From Butyrivibrio sp. (GTDB lineage Bacteria; Bacillota; Clostridia; Lachnospirales; Lachnospiraceae): 64,000 nucleotides of DNA. The stretch covers positions 62,001-126,000 of the forward strand of contig SVFV01000002.1 in NCBI GenBank assembly GCA_015056655.1, written 5' to 3'. Each line of letters starts with the position of its first letter. The stretch's first letter is position 1. The translations under genes and the position numbers were made by a program. A model generated the notes under the pieces. That model did not search any database. It saw only the letters and a program-made list of their open reading frames with translations, and was not told the DNA's origin. Below, piece after piece: positions 17,214-26,735 of the stretch.

Positions 17214-18167
17214 TTATGGCCATACGCCGGGTCTTGGTTTTTTTACGCCGATAATTCCTGAAGCCTCAAGGTTTCTCATAAGAAGAAGTCTTGCTTCTCC
17301 AACCTTTTCAGGCTTTATCATGTAGAAACAATATGTTTCTATAAGTGAAAACAGGTTACCTGTTCTTCCTTCAATCTTGAAGTTGTTAATACCCATGGGA
17401 ACATATTTATTCCAAATTAAGTCAGGAGAAACAAAAGTAGAGTACTCCTGAATTGTATAAATACAGTTTTTATCACCATATTCGCATGTCCAAGGCACTA
17501 TAGGCTTTCTTTTCTCTTTTGGAAGCTTTCTGTTCTCGAGAGTTGTACGCTGATTTATAGCAATATTCTTATAGTGATCGCCGCGTCTCTTGCAATCCGG
17601 CACACAGCAGGCATTGATGAGAACCTCAAGCTTTTCCTTATGTTCAACTTTTTCTAATATATCCCAATGATTGTTGAGATTGTAATCAAGGACAACATAT
17701 TTGTAATCCTTGTTCATTTCTTCGTTAAGTGCTTCAACATCACGGATTTCCTTACAGGTTGTGCTGTTGAAAGCGTATGAGGGGTACTTTTCCCTAAGGT
17801 ATTTCTCCAGAATTTCAGAGAAAACAAGAACCTCGTTCATTCCGTTATCTGCTACTTCCATGAGGAAATTGCAATAAGGATCATCTAAGTCTTTTTCAGT
17901 TAAAAGCGGATTAGTAAAGGTATAACGAATCGGAATGCCCTTTGAATTTATGGTTTTTACAACGTTTTTTACAAAAGCAGCATCACACTGGTCATTACCA
18001 AGGAATCTGCCGCCGTTCCAAAGTGCAAGCGGAAATGCGCCAAAAAATGAAGCTATTTCTATGCCCTCTCTGAAGTATTCAGGGTGCTGCTCCATCAGGC
18101 TTATCCAAAACATATTTAAGGGGAAATTATATCTAAGTCCCGGTAAATGAAACTTAACCTTACTCAT
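17214..18167 (-). CDS. U32-peptidase-like TIM-barrel protein, function unknown
   Basis: 317 residues, no signal peptide, ATG at 18167 after AGAGG. The pattern is a (beta/alpha)8 barrel, and the C-terminal NNFKIEGRTGN resembles the IEGR block of U32-family proteins. Cysteines cluster in NSTTCKEI, NACCVPDCKRRG and WTCEYGDKNC. U32 relatives such as UbiU/UbiV and TrhP bind a 4Fe-4S cluster with four cysteines, so a cluster is conceivable here. It sits between an ABC solute-binding protein and the GH5 endoglucanase, although a terminator-like hairpin precedes it. I do not recognise a defined family. A redox or modifying enzyme is possible, and a peptidase function is not supported by anything I can see. 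Confidence 0.6.
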   Translation of the reverse strand: MSKVKFHLPGLRYNFPLNMFWISLMEQHPEYFREGIEIASFFGAFPLALWNGGRFLGNDQCDAAFVKNVVKTINSKGIPIRYTFTNPLLTEKDLDDPYCNFLMEVADNGMNEVLVFSEILEKYLREKYPSYAFNSTTCKEIRDVEALNEEMNKDYKYVVLDYNLNNHWDILEKVEHKEKLEVLINACCVPDCKRRGDHYKNIAINQRTTLENRKLPKEKRKPIVPWTCEYGDKNCIYTIQEYSTFVSPDLIWNKYVPMGINNFKIEGRTGNLFSLIETYCFYMIKPEKVGEARLLLMRNLEASGIIGVKKPRPGVWP

Positions 18168-18221
18168 AGTAAAACCTCTTAATTCTTTTAATTATCTGGC
18201 TGTCTATCTAATGAGCTAAAA

Positions 18222-18247
18222 GAGGCGACCTGGAAAAGCGCCGCCTC
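18222..18247 (-). terminator. Terminator-like hairpin after the 510-residue solute-binding protein gene
   Basis: GAGGCG and CGCCTC pair on the minus strand and are followed by TTTTAG. It lies 35 bases after the stop of the solute-binding protein gene and could give partial termination before the U32-GH5 genes. Confidence 0.6.
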
Positions 18248-18281
18248 CTTTTATCTCATCTTATGCTAATTCTTTTCAGAA

Positions 18282-19814
18282 TTATTTGTTTGCTTCGTCG
18301 ATGTAAGCCTTCCATGTATCAGCGATAGCTTCAACCTGCTCAGATACAACACAACCAGGTGTGATGTTCCAGATGAAGTCTGAACCAATGCTCATGTTAG
18401 GAATCATGCCGTGGTATGCAATTGTGCCGTGCTCAGGCTGAGTCATCATTGTGATTGTCTCATCAACTGCTCTTGTATCGAAGATACCGTTACGAGCTGT
18501 AGAGATGTTACCATTGAAGTCCTCATAGCCTTCAGGCTGGTTTGTCCAAAGGTTCCAAGCAAATGCAAGCTTCCAAGCCTTGTCAGCGTCATAGCAAGCA
18601 GGAATTGCAACCGGGTTGTTTGTCCAAACGTTGATGTAATCCTTACCCTTAGGTCCCTTAGGGAACATTACGAAACCAACTTCGTCTTCCATATCCTCAA
18701 GGAAGTTACCAGGGCAGCCTGCGTACTCATCTTCAGGCATGAATGCAGCCTGACCGTTGATGAACTGCTCTTTGTAGTAATCCCACTCAGCGCCTTCAGG
18801 GTTAGCAACTTCAGCATCATACTTTGTGAACATATCTACTGTCCAATCAAGAGCCTCAAGAGTCTCAGGATTCTCAAGGTCGTATGTGTACTTACCGTCA
18901 GCACCCTTACCTACGATGTCACCACCGTTAGAGAAGATTGCTACTGTTGTCATGTTACCTTCGTTAAGTGTCATACCGTAAATATCGATAACACCGTCGT
19001 TGTCTACATCACGCTGAACCTTTTCCATGAGATCTGCGAAAGCATCCCATGTCCATGTTCCGTCTGCCTGCATGTCATAGATTGACTCAGGATCGATACC
19101 AGCTTCTGTAAGAAGTCTCTTGTTGAAGTATACACCAGTTCTGGGCTCTGAATAGCCAGCGTACATAGCGTAGATCTTGCCGTCCTTTGAATACTGCTCA
19201 TGAAGCTTGTTTCTCTGGAACTTGTCAGCTGAGAAATCAAGGCAATCAAGAGTTGAGAGGTCATACATAAGACCACTTGAAATAGCAGATGTGATAGCCG
19301 GATCATCACGAAGGATGAAGATGTAGTTCTCGTCGCCGCCTACTGTAGCGTAGTCTACGAAATCAGCGGGTGTTGAGCCCCAATCAGAGATAGCCTGCTG
19401 CTTGATTGTGAAGTTGTATGTCTCCTGAGCCCAATCTCTGTACTCCTGCTGAGCCTCTTCATAATCGTTAGCGGGTTCTGTCGGGTCGCCTGACCACCAG
19501 TCACGAATGATGATTTCCATACCGCCGAGATCGATTGGATTACCATCAGCATCTGTCTGAACTTCCCAGATATCGCTGCTCTCAGAAGCTTCTTCTGTAG
19601 CTTCTTCCTCTGTAGCTGCTTCTTCTGTACTAGCCTCTTCGGTAGTCTCTTCTGCAGCTGCCTCTTCTGTTGAAGCTGCCTCTTCTGTAGCTTCTGTTGA
19701 GGTTGCAGTTGTTGTGTCACCTGTGCTTGAGTTGGTGCTGCATCCTACAGCACTCATTGTCATTGCTGCAAGAGTAACTGCAGCTGTGACTTTTGTTGTT
19801 AATGCCCTTTTCAT
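18282..19814 (-). CDS. ABC transporter extracellular solute-binding lipoprotein (sugar type)
   Basis: 510 residues. It has a lipoprotein signal (MSAVGCS), then about 60 residues of Thr/Glu/Ala linker (TEEAASTEEAAAEETTEEAS), then a family 1 solute-binding domain. The blocks RTGVYFNKRLLTEAGIDPESI, TWDAFADLMEKV and FINGQAAFMPEDEYAG are typical of sugar-binding proteins. GGAGGAAAAAA precedes the ATG. It is the last gene of the permease cluster; a hairpin at 19849 separates it from the permeases, as often seen when binding proteins are made in excess. It would present a beta-glucan or xylan oligosaccharide to the permeases at 19946-21914. Confidence 0.92.
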   Translation of the reverse strand: MKRALTTKVTAAVTLAAMTMSAVGCSTNSSTGDTTTATSTEATEEAASTEEAAAEETTEEASTEEAATEEEATEEASESSDIWEVQTDADGNPIDLGGMEIIIRDWWSGDPTEPANDYEEAQQEYRDWAQETYNFTIKQQAISDWGSTPADFVDYATVGGDENYIFILRDDPAITSAISSGLMYDLSTLDCLDFSADKFQRNKLHEQYSKDGKIYAMYAGYSEPRTGVYFNKRLLTEAGIDPESIYDMQADGTWTWDAFADLMEKVQRDVDNDGVIDIYGMTLNEGNMTTVAIFSNGGDIVGKGADGKYTYDLENPETLEALDWTVDMFTKYDAEVANPEGAEWDYYKEQFINGQAAFMPEDEYAGCPGNFLEDMEDEVGFVMFPKGPKGKDYINVWTNNPVAIPACYDADKAWKLAFAWNLWTNQPEGYEDFNGNISTARNGIFDTRAVDETITMMTQPEHGTIAYHGMIPNMSIGSDFIWNITPGCVVSEQVEAIADTWKAYIDEANK

Positions 19815-19848
19815 TTTTTTCCTCCTTTAAAGAAAGTTTATATAGAAG

Positions 19849-19891
19849 CCATCTGTCCCAGCGCATTCCCGGGTGCAGCCAGAACAGATGG
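19849..19891 (-). other. Intercistronic hairpin upstream of the solute-binding protein gene
   Basis: CCATCTGT and ACAGATGG form an 8-bp stem with a 27-base GC-rich loop, between the permease stop and the ribosome site of the binding-protein gene. Such structures often stabilise the binding-protein part of the mRNA. Confidence 0.5.
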
Positions 19892-19945
19892 GCATTCCCT
19901 GATAAGAAAAATTATATTGACTCCGTCTCTCACACGCGGAGTTAA

Positions 19946-21007
19946 TTACATCTTGATACCAGTATTTGCAATACTCTCAACGAATGCACGCTGTGCGAAC
20001 AGGTAAAGAATAATAAGTGGCATGATGATCATGAGTGTACCTGTTGCAAGGATACAGTTGGAATATGCAACTGAAACGGTTGTCTTAACACCATTTATAC
20101 GCTGAATGTATGCACCAAGACTATCGATAATGCGTGAAAGGCTGGTACTTACAAGCTTTGTGTTTCCAAGGAACATTCTGGAGTAGAATCCATCTGTCCA
20201 CTGCCATACAAAGGCAAACAGGAAACATGATGTGATAGGTGGCTTAGCCTGTGGAAGCATGATTCTTACGAATGTCTTAAGCATTCCACAACCATCTACA
20301 TAAGCAGCCTCTTCAAGATCTACGGGAAGACCTCTGAAGAACTGTCTTATCATAAAGATGTAAAGACCATTCTTAAGTCCCATACAGCCCGCACTCATGA
20401 GGTAGTAAGGAACAACTGAACCTCTGAGGTTAAGTGAGCCGCCAAGCAAAAGCTTGAAGATTCCGAAAATATCGAAGAATCTGAAGGACAAGTGCAGTGA
20501 ACTTGCAATTGTCTGCGGAGGAATGAGGATTACAAGAATAACGAATGCAAACCACATCTTTTTAAGAGGGAATTCGAATCTTGCGAAACCGTATCCTACA
20601 AGTGTGCAGACTGCAATCTGCAGTGTTGCAATAGTAAGTGATATTATTATTGAATTAACCAGTGACTGACTGTAGTTCATAAGGTTAGCAGCCAACTGAT
20701 AATTTGCTGTTGTAAAGTGCTCAGGAATAGCTATAACAATAGGGTTATACAAATCCTGCTCTGTCATGAAGCTTACAGATATTTTGTTAAGAATAGGCTG
20801 CAGGATCATGAAGCACATTCCGAAAAGCAGGATAAAACGTACAATACTTACGCCAACATCCATTATTCTCTTTTTTAAGAGATATCCATCTGAAAGTCTG
20901 TTTCTCTCCCAGAAGGTTCTTTCGTTGTGGTTTGTTGTAGTTTTTTCTGCGTGTTTCTTTTTCTTCTCCACAGCGCTCATCTTCTGTGTCAATGCTATAT
21001 CAGTCAT
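19946..21007 (-). CDS. Carbohydrate ABC transporter permease (MalG type)
   Basis: 353 residues, about six membrane helices after a roughly 50-residue charged cytoplasmic N-terminus. The ATPase-contact EAA loop reads LEEAAYVDGCGMLKTFVRIM. The start codon overlaps the upstream permease by eight bases and GGGAG stands nine bases before it. It forms a heterodimeric channel with the MalF-type partner at 21000-21914. No ATP-binding protein is encoded nearby; such importers in Firmicutes usually share an MsmX-type ATPase. Confidence 0.93.
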   Translation of the reverse strand: MTDIALTQKMSAVEKKKKHAEKTTTNHNERTFWERNRLSDGYLLKKRIMDVGVSIVRFILLFGMCFMILQPILNKISVSFMTEQDLYNPIVIAIPEHFTTANYQLAANLMNYSQSLVNSIIISLTIATLQIAVCTLVGYGFARFEFPLKKMWFAFVILVILIPPQTIASSLHLSFRFFDIFGIFKLLLGGSLNLRGSVVPYYLMSAGCMGLKNGLYIFMIRQFFRGLPVDLEEAAYVDGCGMLKTFVRIMLPQAKPPITSCFLFAFVWQWTDGFYSRMFLGNTKLVSTSLSRIIDSLGAYIQRINGVKTTVSVAYSNCILATGTLMIIMPLIILYLFAQRAFVESIANTGIKM

Positions 21008-21914
21008 AGTAGTAAACTCCCTTCGATATTACAAGAGATGTAATTCCTACAAATGCAAGAACAACAATAAAGTATATCCATGACATTGCAGAAGCGCTGC
21101 CATACTGCATCTGTTCGATCATTACCTTCTGGATCTTCTCAATAACGCCATTATCAGATCTCATACAGAAATCAACTACTGTGTAGAGCCAGTTTACAAG
21201 GAACAATGAGCTGATCATAGGGAATGTGATCTTCCAAAGGCTTTCCCACTTTGTACATCCCTCGATATCAGCAGCCTCATACATACTGGATGAGATACTC
21301 TGAAGTCCTGAGAGGAAGATGATGATCTGAATACCTGAGGAAATAGCTACATCATAGATGTTGTCGATTACCTCGAATACCTTCTCATAAGCTCTTACAC
21401 CAACTCCGGCTGTTCTAAGAACACTCTCCATAGCTGCTGTAATGCTGACACCCTCTGTTGTCTGCTCAATTGTCTGAGCAAGAGCTGCCATAAGCTGGTT
21501 GTTAGACTCAAGTCCAACAATAACACCTGATGACAAAATAACAGGAAGGAAGAATATTGCTCTTACAAGCGCTCTACCCTTGAACTTCTGGTTAAGAACA
21601 AGAGCTACGAAGAAACTAAATACGATGATGGCAAGTGAATAAACTACCATTCTTGATAACTCTTCAACCAGTAGTCTGTTGTACTCAGGATCTACTCTGA
21701 AAGCATATATATAGTTTTCAAGACCAGTCCATATTTCGTTAAAGTTACCTGCTCCGAGCTCTACATTGCAGAAGCTCATGTGCAGTGACTGCCAGAGAGG
21801 TCTTAACATGAATACTAAGAATCCAATGACAAAAGGTGATATGAAGGCATATCCGGCCTTAGCTTTTCTCTTCTGCAGTCCTACTACCTTTTTCTTTTGT
21901 TTTAGCTTTTCCAT
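21000..21914 (-). CDS. Sugar ABC transporter permease (MalF type)
   Basis: About 304 residues. The N-terminus MEKLKQKKKVVGLQKRKAKA leads into six helices; GYAFISPFVIGFLVFMLRP and the EAA loop YEAADIEGCTKWESLWKITFP are typical. I prefer the ATG at 21914, with AGAGG ten bases upstream. An ATG at 21932, overlapping the DUF5696 stop, is also possible. An unusual feature is the long second periplasmic loop (about residues 140-185, MAALAQTIEQTTEGVSITAA). Partner of the MalG-type permease that follows. Confidence 0.92.
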   Translation of the reverse strand: MEKLKQKKKVVGLQKRKAKAGYAFISPFVIGFLVFMLRPLWQSLHMSFCNVELGAGNFNEIWTGLENYIYAFRVDPEYNRLLVEELSRMVVYSLAIIVFSFFVALVLNQKFKGRALVRAIFFLPVILSSGVIVGLESNNQLMAALAQTIEQTTEGVSITAAMESVLRTAGVGVRAYEKVFEVIDNIYDVAISSGIQIIIFLSGLQSISSSMYEAADIEGCTKWESLWKITFPMISSLFLVNWLYTVVDFCMRSDNGVIEKIQKVMIEQMQYGSASAMSWIYFIVVLAFVGITSLVISKGVYYYD

Positions 21915-21928
21915 AAAACCATTTCCTC

Positions 21929-24508
21929 TCATCTGACAACCAGATAATCTCTGGCAGGAACAGTCTTTCCGTCCGGTGTCTGTGCATCGCTGTAACCGTA
22001 ATTTACATAGACATTTGTTCCATCCGCATACTCTGTGCGGGATAAATCTTCTGTGATATTCTCGTGACCTGTCATTTCCTGGTTAAAGGTATGTCCAAGT
22101 TCCTCGTTATATCTTGTGTAGATGGCGAGCATCTTATCTTTCCATGAATCGTAGTTTGCTCCGTAGTAGTCTGTGTAAAGTGTCTTCTGCGTAGCAAATG
22201 AATCTTCCTTCATGAATGTGAAGTACAAACCTGCGCCATATTCAGCACTGTAAAGGAGTTCATTTTCCTGATTGCCACCTACGTTGATTGAATCACCTGT
22301 GTAATCAACTCTTCCATGTACAGCCAGCTGATAGAACGGTATGCACTGGTCAAGTATTGTGTACTCGCTACCTCTAAGATCCATCTTAGTTACCATGCTT
22401 GCATAAGGTACTGCATAATCATTACCCATGTTGATCATGATAGGTGTTCCGCTCTCGTTCATTGCCTTAAACTTCTCTTCCTGAAGTGCTAATACGCTCT
22501 GGCGGCTCTGAAGCTTCTTTCTATAGAAATCTGAAGAAAGGTCTTCTCCAAGATCCTGGAAAGCAACACCGCTTCCATACTTATTAGCAGCCTTATTGAG
22601 GTTATCTACCATCTTCATAGATAAATCTGTATGAAGCAGATAATATAAGTGATCTGAGTTCTCTCTCTGAGCATAGGTTATATGGCTATACTCATAAAGC
22701 TTTGCCTGCTCTTTACTGATGAGCTTTGCTGCATCTGTATATGAGAAGAATCCATCAAGGATATTACTGTCGTACGCATACTGTGTAGCACCGTTAAGAT
22801 ATACCTTTGCGCCGTTCTCTTCTCCTGTTTTTACAAGGTTCTTTAAGTCTTTCTTACTTCCAAGTGCTCCGATAGTCTTAACAGATTTCAAAATTCTCTG
22901 ATCAACACCGCCGTTACACCAGCCTGTCAGCTTAACTGACATATTTCCAACACCGTTGGCTGCCAGATCCTTGATTATCTCACCAGCTTCCTTATAGCTT
23001 GTAAGCTTTAAAGGTCTCTTTACAGGAACACCAAGAATCTGCTTTACCTTATCGATGGCACCAACCATCTCGATAGCAACAGGAGCCTGTGTATCTTCGT
23101 TCATTTTCAGAGCGTCACCGTAAGTCTCCTGGAGATATGAGCCATATTTCTTAGCCATATCAACATAGCTGCCTGAATTTATGAAGCTGTATCTGCGTGT
23201 AAGTGTTTCATCGGGAAGTGAAGGTACATATTCATATACATCACTGTTTGCGATATCACCTACATCATACTGCTCTCTCTGGCAGATACTGTAAACTGCA
23301 TTTACATAGTTGTAACTGTTGTTCTTTCCACTTATGTCAGCCTGAATTGATGCATAAGGGCTTCCCTCTTCAAGTATGCAGATGAAGGAATCATTTCCCT
23401 CTGCTACACCAAATACACCGTAATAAGCTCTGGTGTTATGTACTACTGCATCTCGGCTAAGGCACATATCCCAGCCATAAACATTTGTGTAATAGCTGCT
23501 CTGTGAAACCTTTCCGTTGTTGAAGTTGATGGTTGCTCCACCACCTTCGGGAACGAACATATAACCTTCATCATCTTTACCACCTGCTCCAAAGTAAGGA
23601 AGAGGAGTAAGTGTGTAAATCGGGTTATTCTCGTTGTACTCAAGATCCTTCATAGGAATCTCAACAACGAAATCATCTCCATCAAGCTTGTAAACAACAC
23701 TAACGTTGAATACCGGCTTATCTGAGCTCTTTGTTGAAAGATCAAGCTCTTTATCCTTTAAGAAATCATCATAGGTATATCCAACATCTGCGAATGACTT
23801 CTCCATTTTCTTTCTTACGTTCTCTTTTGTCTTATCACGAAGAACATAGATTACGTTGTCTGCAAGTGAAGGATAGTTTGCAAGGAGTTCCTCTTCGTTA
23901 TCCTTCTTACCAAGCTTATTGATGTCGTACTTTTTATAGTACTGCTGGATAAAGTTAACTGACTCTTTATCCATCTTGCCAAGCCATTCATCAAACTCAG
24001 TCTCTGTGATTACCGGAGGAATTACATATTCCTTAATTACATCACCAAGTGAATAATCTACTCTGATTGAATCACCATCTTTTGTGATGTTGTAAATTCC
24101 ATTGCCTGTACTGTATGAATGAGTATTGTATGTTGTCTCAAGACCAGTAGCCACTGAATATGACATAATGAGCGGTGACTGCATGTTAGCCTTCTCTTCA
24201 GGAAGAGCAACTGTATCATTAGCAGCATCCTGAGGATTTGAGTACCATACCTTACCAGTATCCTTAACTGTGATAGAAAACTGAGTTGTTACAGGATCCA
24301 TCTCAAGCTTTAATTTGTCATTCTCAAGAACAACCGGCTCATCTGTACTGCCTTCAAAAGAATATGGCGCAACAGCTTCACCTGATTCTGTAGCATTCTT
24401 ATGATTGATTATAAAAATTACGGCCACGAGAATAACGATACATAATATTACAGGAACCGCAAGGCTTTTTGCAATTTGTAGTATTTTTGAGTTCTTTTTT
24501 TCGTTCAT
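21929..24508 (-). CDS. DUF5696-family membrane-anchored extracellular protein
   Basis: 859 residues. One N-terminal membrane anchor (AVPVILCIVILVAVIFIIN, about residues 15-35) has no lipobox or cleavage motif, so the protein is held outside. The middle is beta-rich (VLENDKLKLEMDPVTTQFSI, then YFGAGGKDDEGYMFVPEGGG). From about residue 480 an alternating pattern resembles a glycosidase-like TIM barrel: MSVKLTGWCNGG, KVYLNGATQYAYD, GVAFQDLGEDLSSDF. I recognise this as DUF5696, a family without established activity. I infer a glycan-binding or hydrolytic role from context. ATG at 24508 has GGGAG five bases upstream; an ATG at 24520 is an alternative. It lies 21 bases behind the YIP1 gene and directly ahead of the permeases. 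Confidence 0.8.
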   Translation of the reverse strand: MNEKKNSKILQIAKSLAVPVILCIVILVAVIFIINHKNATESGEAVAPYSFEGSTDEPVVLENDKLKLEMDPVTTQFSITVKDTGKVWYSNPQDAANDTVALPEEKANMQSPLIMSYSVATGLETTYNTHSYSTGNGIYNITKDGDSIRVDYSLGDVIKEYVIPPVITETEFDEWLGKMDKESVNFIQQYYKKYDINKLGKKDNEEELLANYPSLADNVIYVLRDKTKENVRKKMEKSFADVGYTYDDFLKDKELDLSTKSSDKPVFNVSVVYKLDGDDFVVEIPMKDLEYNENNPIYTLTPLPYFGAGGKDDEGYMFVPEGGGATINFNNGKVSQSSYYTNVYGWDMCLSRDAVVHNTRAYYGVFGVAEGNDSFICILEEGSPYASIQADISGKNNSYNYVNAVYSICQREQYDVGDIANSDVYEYVPSLPDETLTRRYSFINSGSYVDMAKKYGSYLQETYGDALKMNEDTQAPVAIEMVGAIDKVKQILGVPVKRPLKLTSYKEAGEIIKDLAANGVGNMSVKLTGWCNGGVDQRILKSVKTIGALGSKKDLKNLVKTGEENGAKVYLNGATQYAYDSNILDGFFSYTDAAKLISKEQAKLYEYSHITYAQRENSDHLYYLLHTDLSMKMVDNLNKAANKYGSGVAFQDLGEDLSSDFYRKKLQSRQSVLALQEEKFKAMNESGTPIMINMGNDYAVPYASMVTKMDLRGSEYTILDQCIPFYQLAVHGRVDYTGDSINVGGNQENELLYSAEYGAGLYFTFMKEDSFATQKTLYTDYYGANYDSWKDKMLAIYTRYNEELGHTFNQEMTGHENITEDLSRTEYADGTNVYVNYGYSDAQTPDGKTVPARDYLVVR

Positions 24509-24529
24509 GTCTGCTCCCATCCGTAATTC

Positions 24530-25180
24530 CTATAGTCGGAACAAAAATTCCTTACCCAGAGATATGAAATAGGAAACTCCCTGGGAAATCATGCTGAAGA
24601 AGATCATTAAAATGAAGATCATTACCAGCATGGCAAAAAGTGTTGCCACAGTGAATAACAGGTTTTTACCTGCAGAATATTCATGAATCTGTCCCATGGC
24701 TACCACTATCAGAATCGCTGCATATATCAGCGATATAGCACTTACCATTGAGTAAAACTCAGCTTCTTCTACCGTTACGAAATTACTGAAAATCATAAGC
24801 GGAAGCTGGAATAACGGATATGGTGTAAGTGCGTAACAGGTGGCCATATATACCTGACCGAGCCTTCCTTTTCCATCAAACAATGTTGTAAGGCCCCAGT
24901 TACCAACTACCCACAGGCACAGCGGGAAAACCACACTCGCCAGATACAGGAAGATATTCAGATCCTCCCAGTACACTGTTATGAATATGAAGCTTGTATA
25001 TCTGAGCTTCAGTATTCTCATCAGAAGTGTTGCGATGAGTATTGTATTAGCCGCTGCATAGGTTCCTCTTTTTTCATGTGTGAGATCCCAGAATCCATCA
25101 AGTGGATGTGAGATGCAGTATAGAGCGAACTTCAGCGAGTCAAGATAATGGTCATATTTCTCTTTTGTAATTGCTGTCAT
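24530..25180 (-). CDS. YIP1-family integral membrane protein
   Basis: 216 residues, five or so membrane helices, start ATG at 25180 after GGGGAAG. The N-terminal HPLDGFWDLTHEKRGTYAAA and the later CYALTPYPLFQLPLMIFSNF fit the bacterial YIP1 family, which has no defined function. It lies between the NHL/TPR protein and the DUF5696 protein and is packed within 20 bases of both. I infer that it is a structural partner of that membrane complex. Confidence 0.82.
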   Translation of the reverse strand: MTAITKEKYDHYLDSLKFALYCISHPLDGFWDLTHEKRGTYAAANTILIATLLMRILKLRYTSFIFITVYWEDLNIFLYLASVVFPLCLWVVGNWGLTTLFDGKGRLGQVYMATCYALTPYPLFQLPLMIFSNFVTVEEAEFYSMVSAISLIYAAILIVVAMGQIHEYSAGKNLLFTVATLFAMLVMIFILMIFFSMISQGVSYFISLGKEFLFRL

Positions 25181-25198
25181 TATTCTTCCCCGTCCTAA

Positions 25199-26704
25199 TT
25201 AGTTCCTGAAAATATCTGCTGTATCAATTTCATGTCGGATTCTCTTTACCTTTCCGATTCCAAATGGAACAAGGAAAAGCGCAAGAATTACAATTACGAT
25301 AATAACTATGTGATCTTCTACCCATACTTTTCTGTACTGCTTATAAGCTTTTGAGTAGTTTTCACCGTCATATTTCAGTTCGAAGTATTCCATTGCCTCT
25401 TTATATCTCTTCTGACGAAGAAGTGATCTTCCGATTCCAATATAAGCAAGGTCATAGTTACCATTCTGCTTAAGAACATTTTCCCAGGATTCTCCTGACT
25501 CGTTGTACTGACCCTGGTCAAACTGTTCGATTGCATCATATACAAGCTGTCCGAACTCTGTTGGTACTAAAACGGTTATTGAATTATCAAGGGCATCTAC
25601 AATGTAGAGGTCGTGACCCATGCGGTCAATTGCTGTGGGTCTGCGGAAATATCCGTTCATATTACCATTTCCGCCGAAGCCGAATACCATATTACCCTGA
25701 TCATCATATCCAAAGCATCTGCCTCGGTTTCTATCAAGGCAAACATAGATATCATTTTCCATGACAGTTACGTCAGTGAATATTGAAGGTCCTTCATATC
25801 CACCGCCGGAGCCCCAGTAAAGATCACCGAGTACTCCCCACTCGCCATTGTTGACGAGAATGTCATTACCCATGAGGTTGAGCTTTCTTACAGCACAATC
25901 TGTATCAGAAGCCTTTTCCTCGTTGAGTGCCATTGTTGCATATATGAATCCTTCATAATCCATGAAGATATTCTCATACTCTGTAGGAACAAAGGATTCC
26001 ATCTTTGCTCTCTGTTCCTGAGAAGCAAATTTCTTCCAAATATAATCGGTCCAGTCAAACTTTACCTTGGTAGCTCCAACGAATCCTGAGAAAGTACCAT
26101 CAGCCTCGTATTTGATAAGACCTTTATTGATTCCGGTAGCTATGCAGTAAACACGGCCTGCAGTATCAATAGCGAGCTTTTTGGGCTGGAATACAAGATT
26201 GGGATCCAGTGTGTTGTCGTCAGGCTTTATGAAGGATCTTACATACTGAAGGTCCTTATCAAGCTTTAAAACTCTCGCATTGCCCTGATCTGCTATATAG
26301 AAGTCTCCTTCTTCAGAAACAGCTACATCTGTAGGGTTTGCAAAGGTTTTGACATCACAGTCACCTTCGAAGGAATCAATGATCCTTACGAGTTCCAGCT
26401 TTTCTGATGAATCTCTCTTAAGCTCAAGGATTCTGTTGTTTCCGCTGTCGCAAAGATAAATCAGATTGCCGTATGTGAATATTCCTTCAGGGCTATTCAG
26501 GTTTGTCTCAAGTCCGAGGTCAGCGCCTGTAAATACCTTACAAACTGTGTAGAAGTCCGGACTTTCCTGAACATCACCCCAATAATCGTAGTTATAGGTG
26601 TATCCATATTCACCTGCTAATGCCGTCAGAGGAGTTGCGGTTATTACGAACAATCCTGCTAATACTGCAGCTGCTCCTCTTACGATTTTTTTCATAGTCT
26701 GCAT
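25199..26704 (-). CDS. Extracellular NHL-repeat/TPR protein with C-terminal membrane anchor
   Basis: 501 residues. A signal peptide (AAAVLAGLFVITATPLTALA) is followed by six or so NHL/beta-propeller blades, each with the pattern ANPTDVAVSEEGDFYIADQGNARVLKL or similar, at about residues 55-360. Two TPR-like helices-turns follow (YNESGESWENVLKQNGNYDLAYIGIG, YKEAMEYFELKYDGEN). A membrane helix near 463-483 (HIVIIVIVILALFLVPFGIG) and a basic tail close the protein. Such propellers bind glycans or proteins. It is co-directional with YIP1, DUF5696 and the four permeases. The ATG at 26704 has AAAGGTG six bases ahead. Its role in the transporter is unknown. Confidence 0.85.
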   Translation of the reverse strand: MQTMKKIVRGAAAVLAGLFVITATPLTALAGEYGYTYNYDYWGDVQESPDFYTVCKVFTGADLGLETNLNSPEGIFTYGNLIYLCDSGNNRILELKRDSSEKLELVRIIDSFEGDCDVKTFANPTDVAVSEEGDFYIADQGNARVLKLDKDLQYVRSFIKPDDNTLDPNLVFQPKKLAIDTAGRVYCIATGINKGLIKYEADGTFSGFVGATKVKFDWTDYIWKKFASQEQRAKMESFVPTEYENIFMDYEGFIYATMALNEEKASDTDCAVRKLNLMGNDILVNNGEWGVLGDLYWGSGGGYEGPSIFTDVTVMENDIYVCLDRNRGRCFGYDDQGNMVFGFGGNGNMNGYFRRPTAIDRMGHDLYIVDALDNSITVLVPTEFGQLVYDAIEQFDQGQYNESGESWENVLKQNGNYDLAYIGIGRSLLRQKRYKEAMEYFELKYDGENYSKAYKQYRKVWVEDHIVIIVIVILALFLVPFGIGKVKRIRHEIDTADIFRN

Positions 26705-26735
26705 AACTTACACCTTTCAAATGGTTTCTTTATCG

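Noticed and set aside
19355-19720. Long low-complexity frame rich in Gln, Lys and Leu
   Set aside because: It is an out-of-frame reading of the Thr/Glu/Ala linker of the solute-binding protein gene on the same strand.
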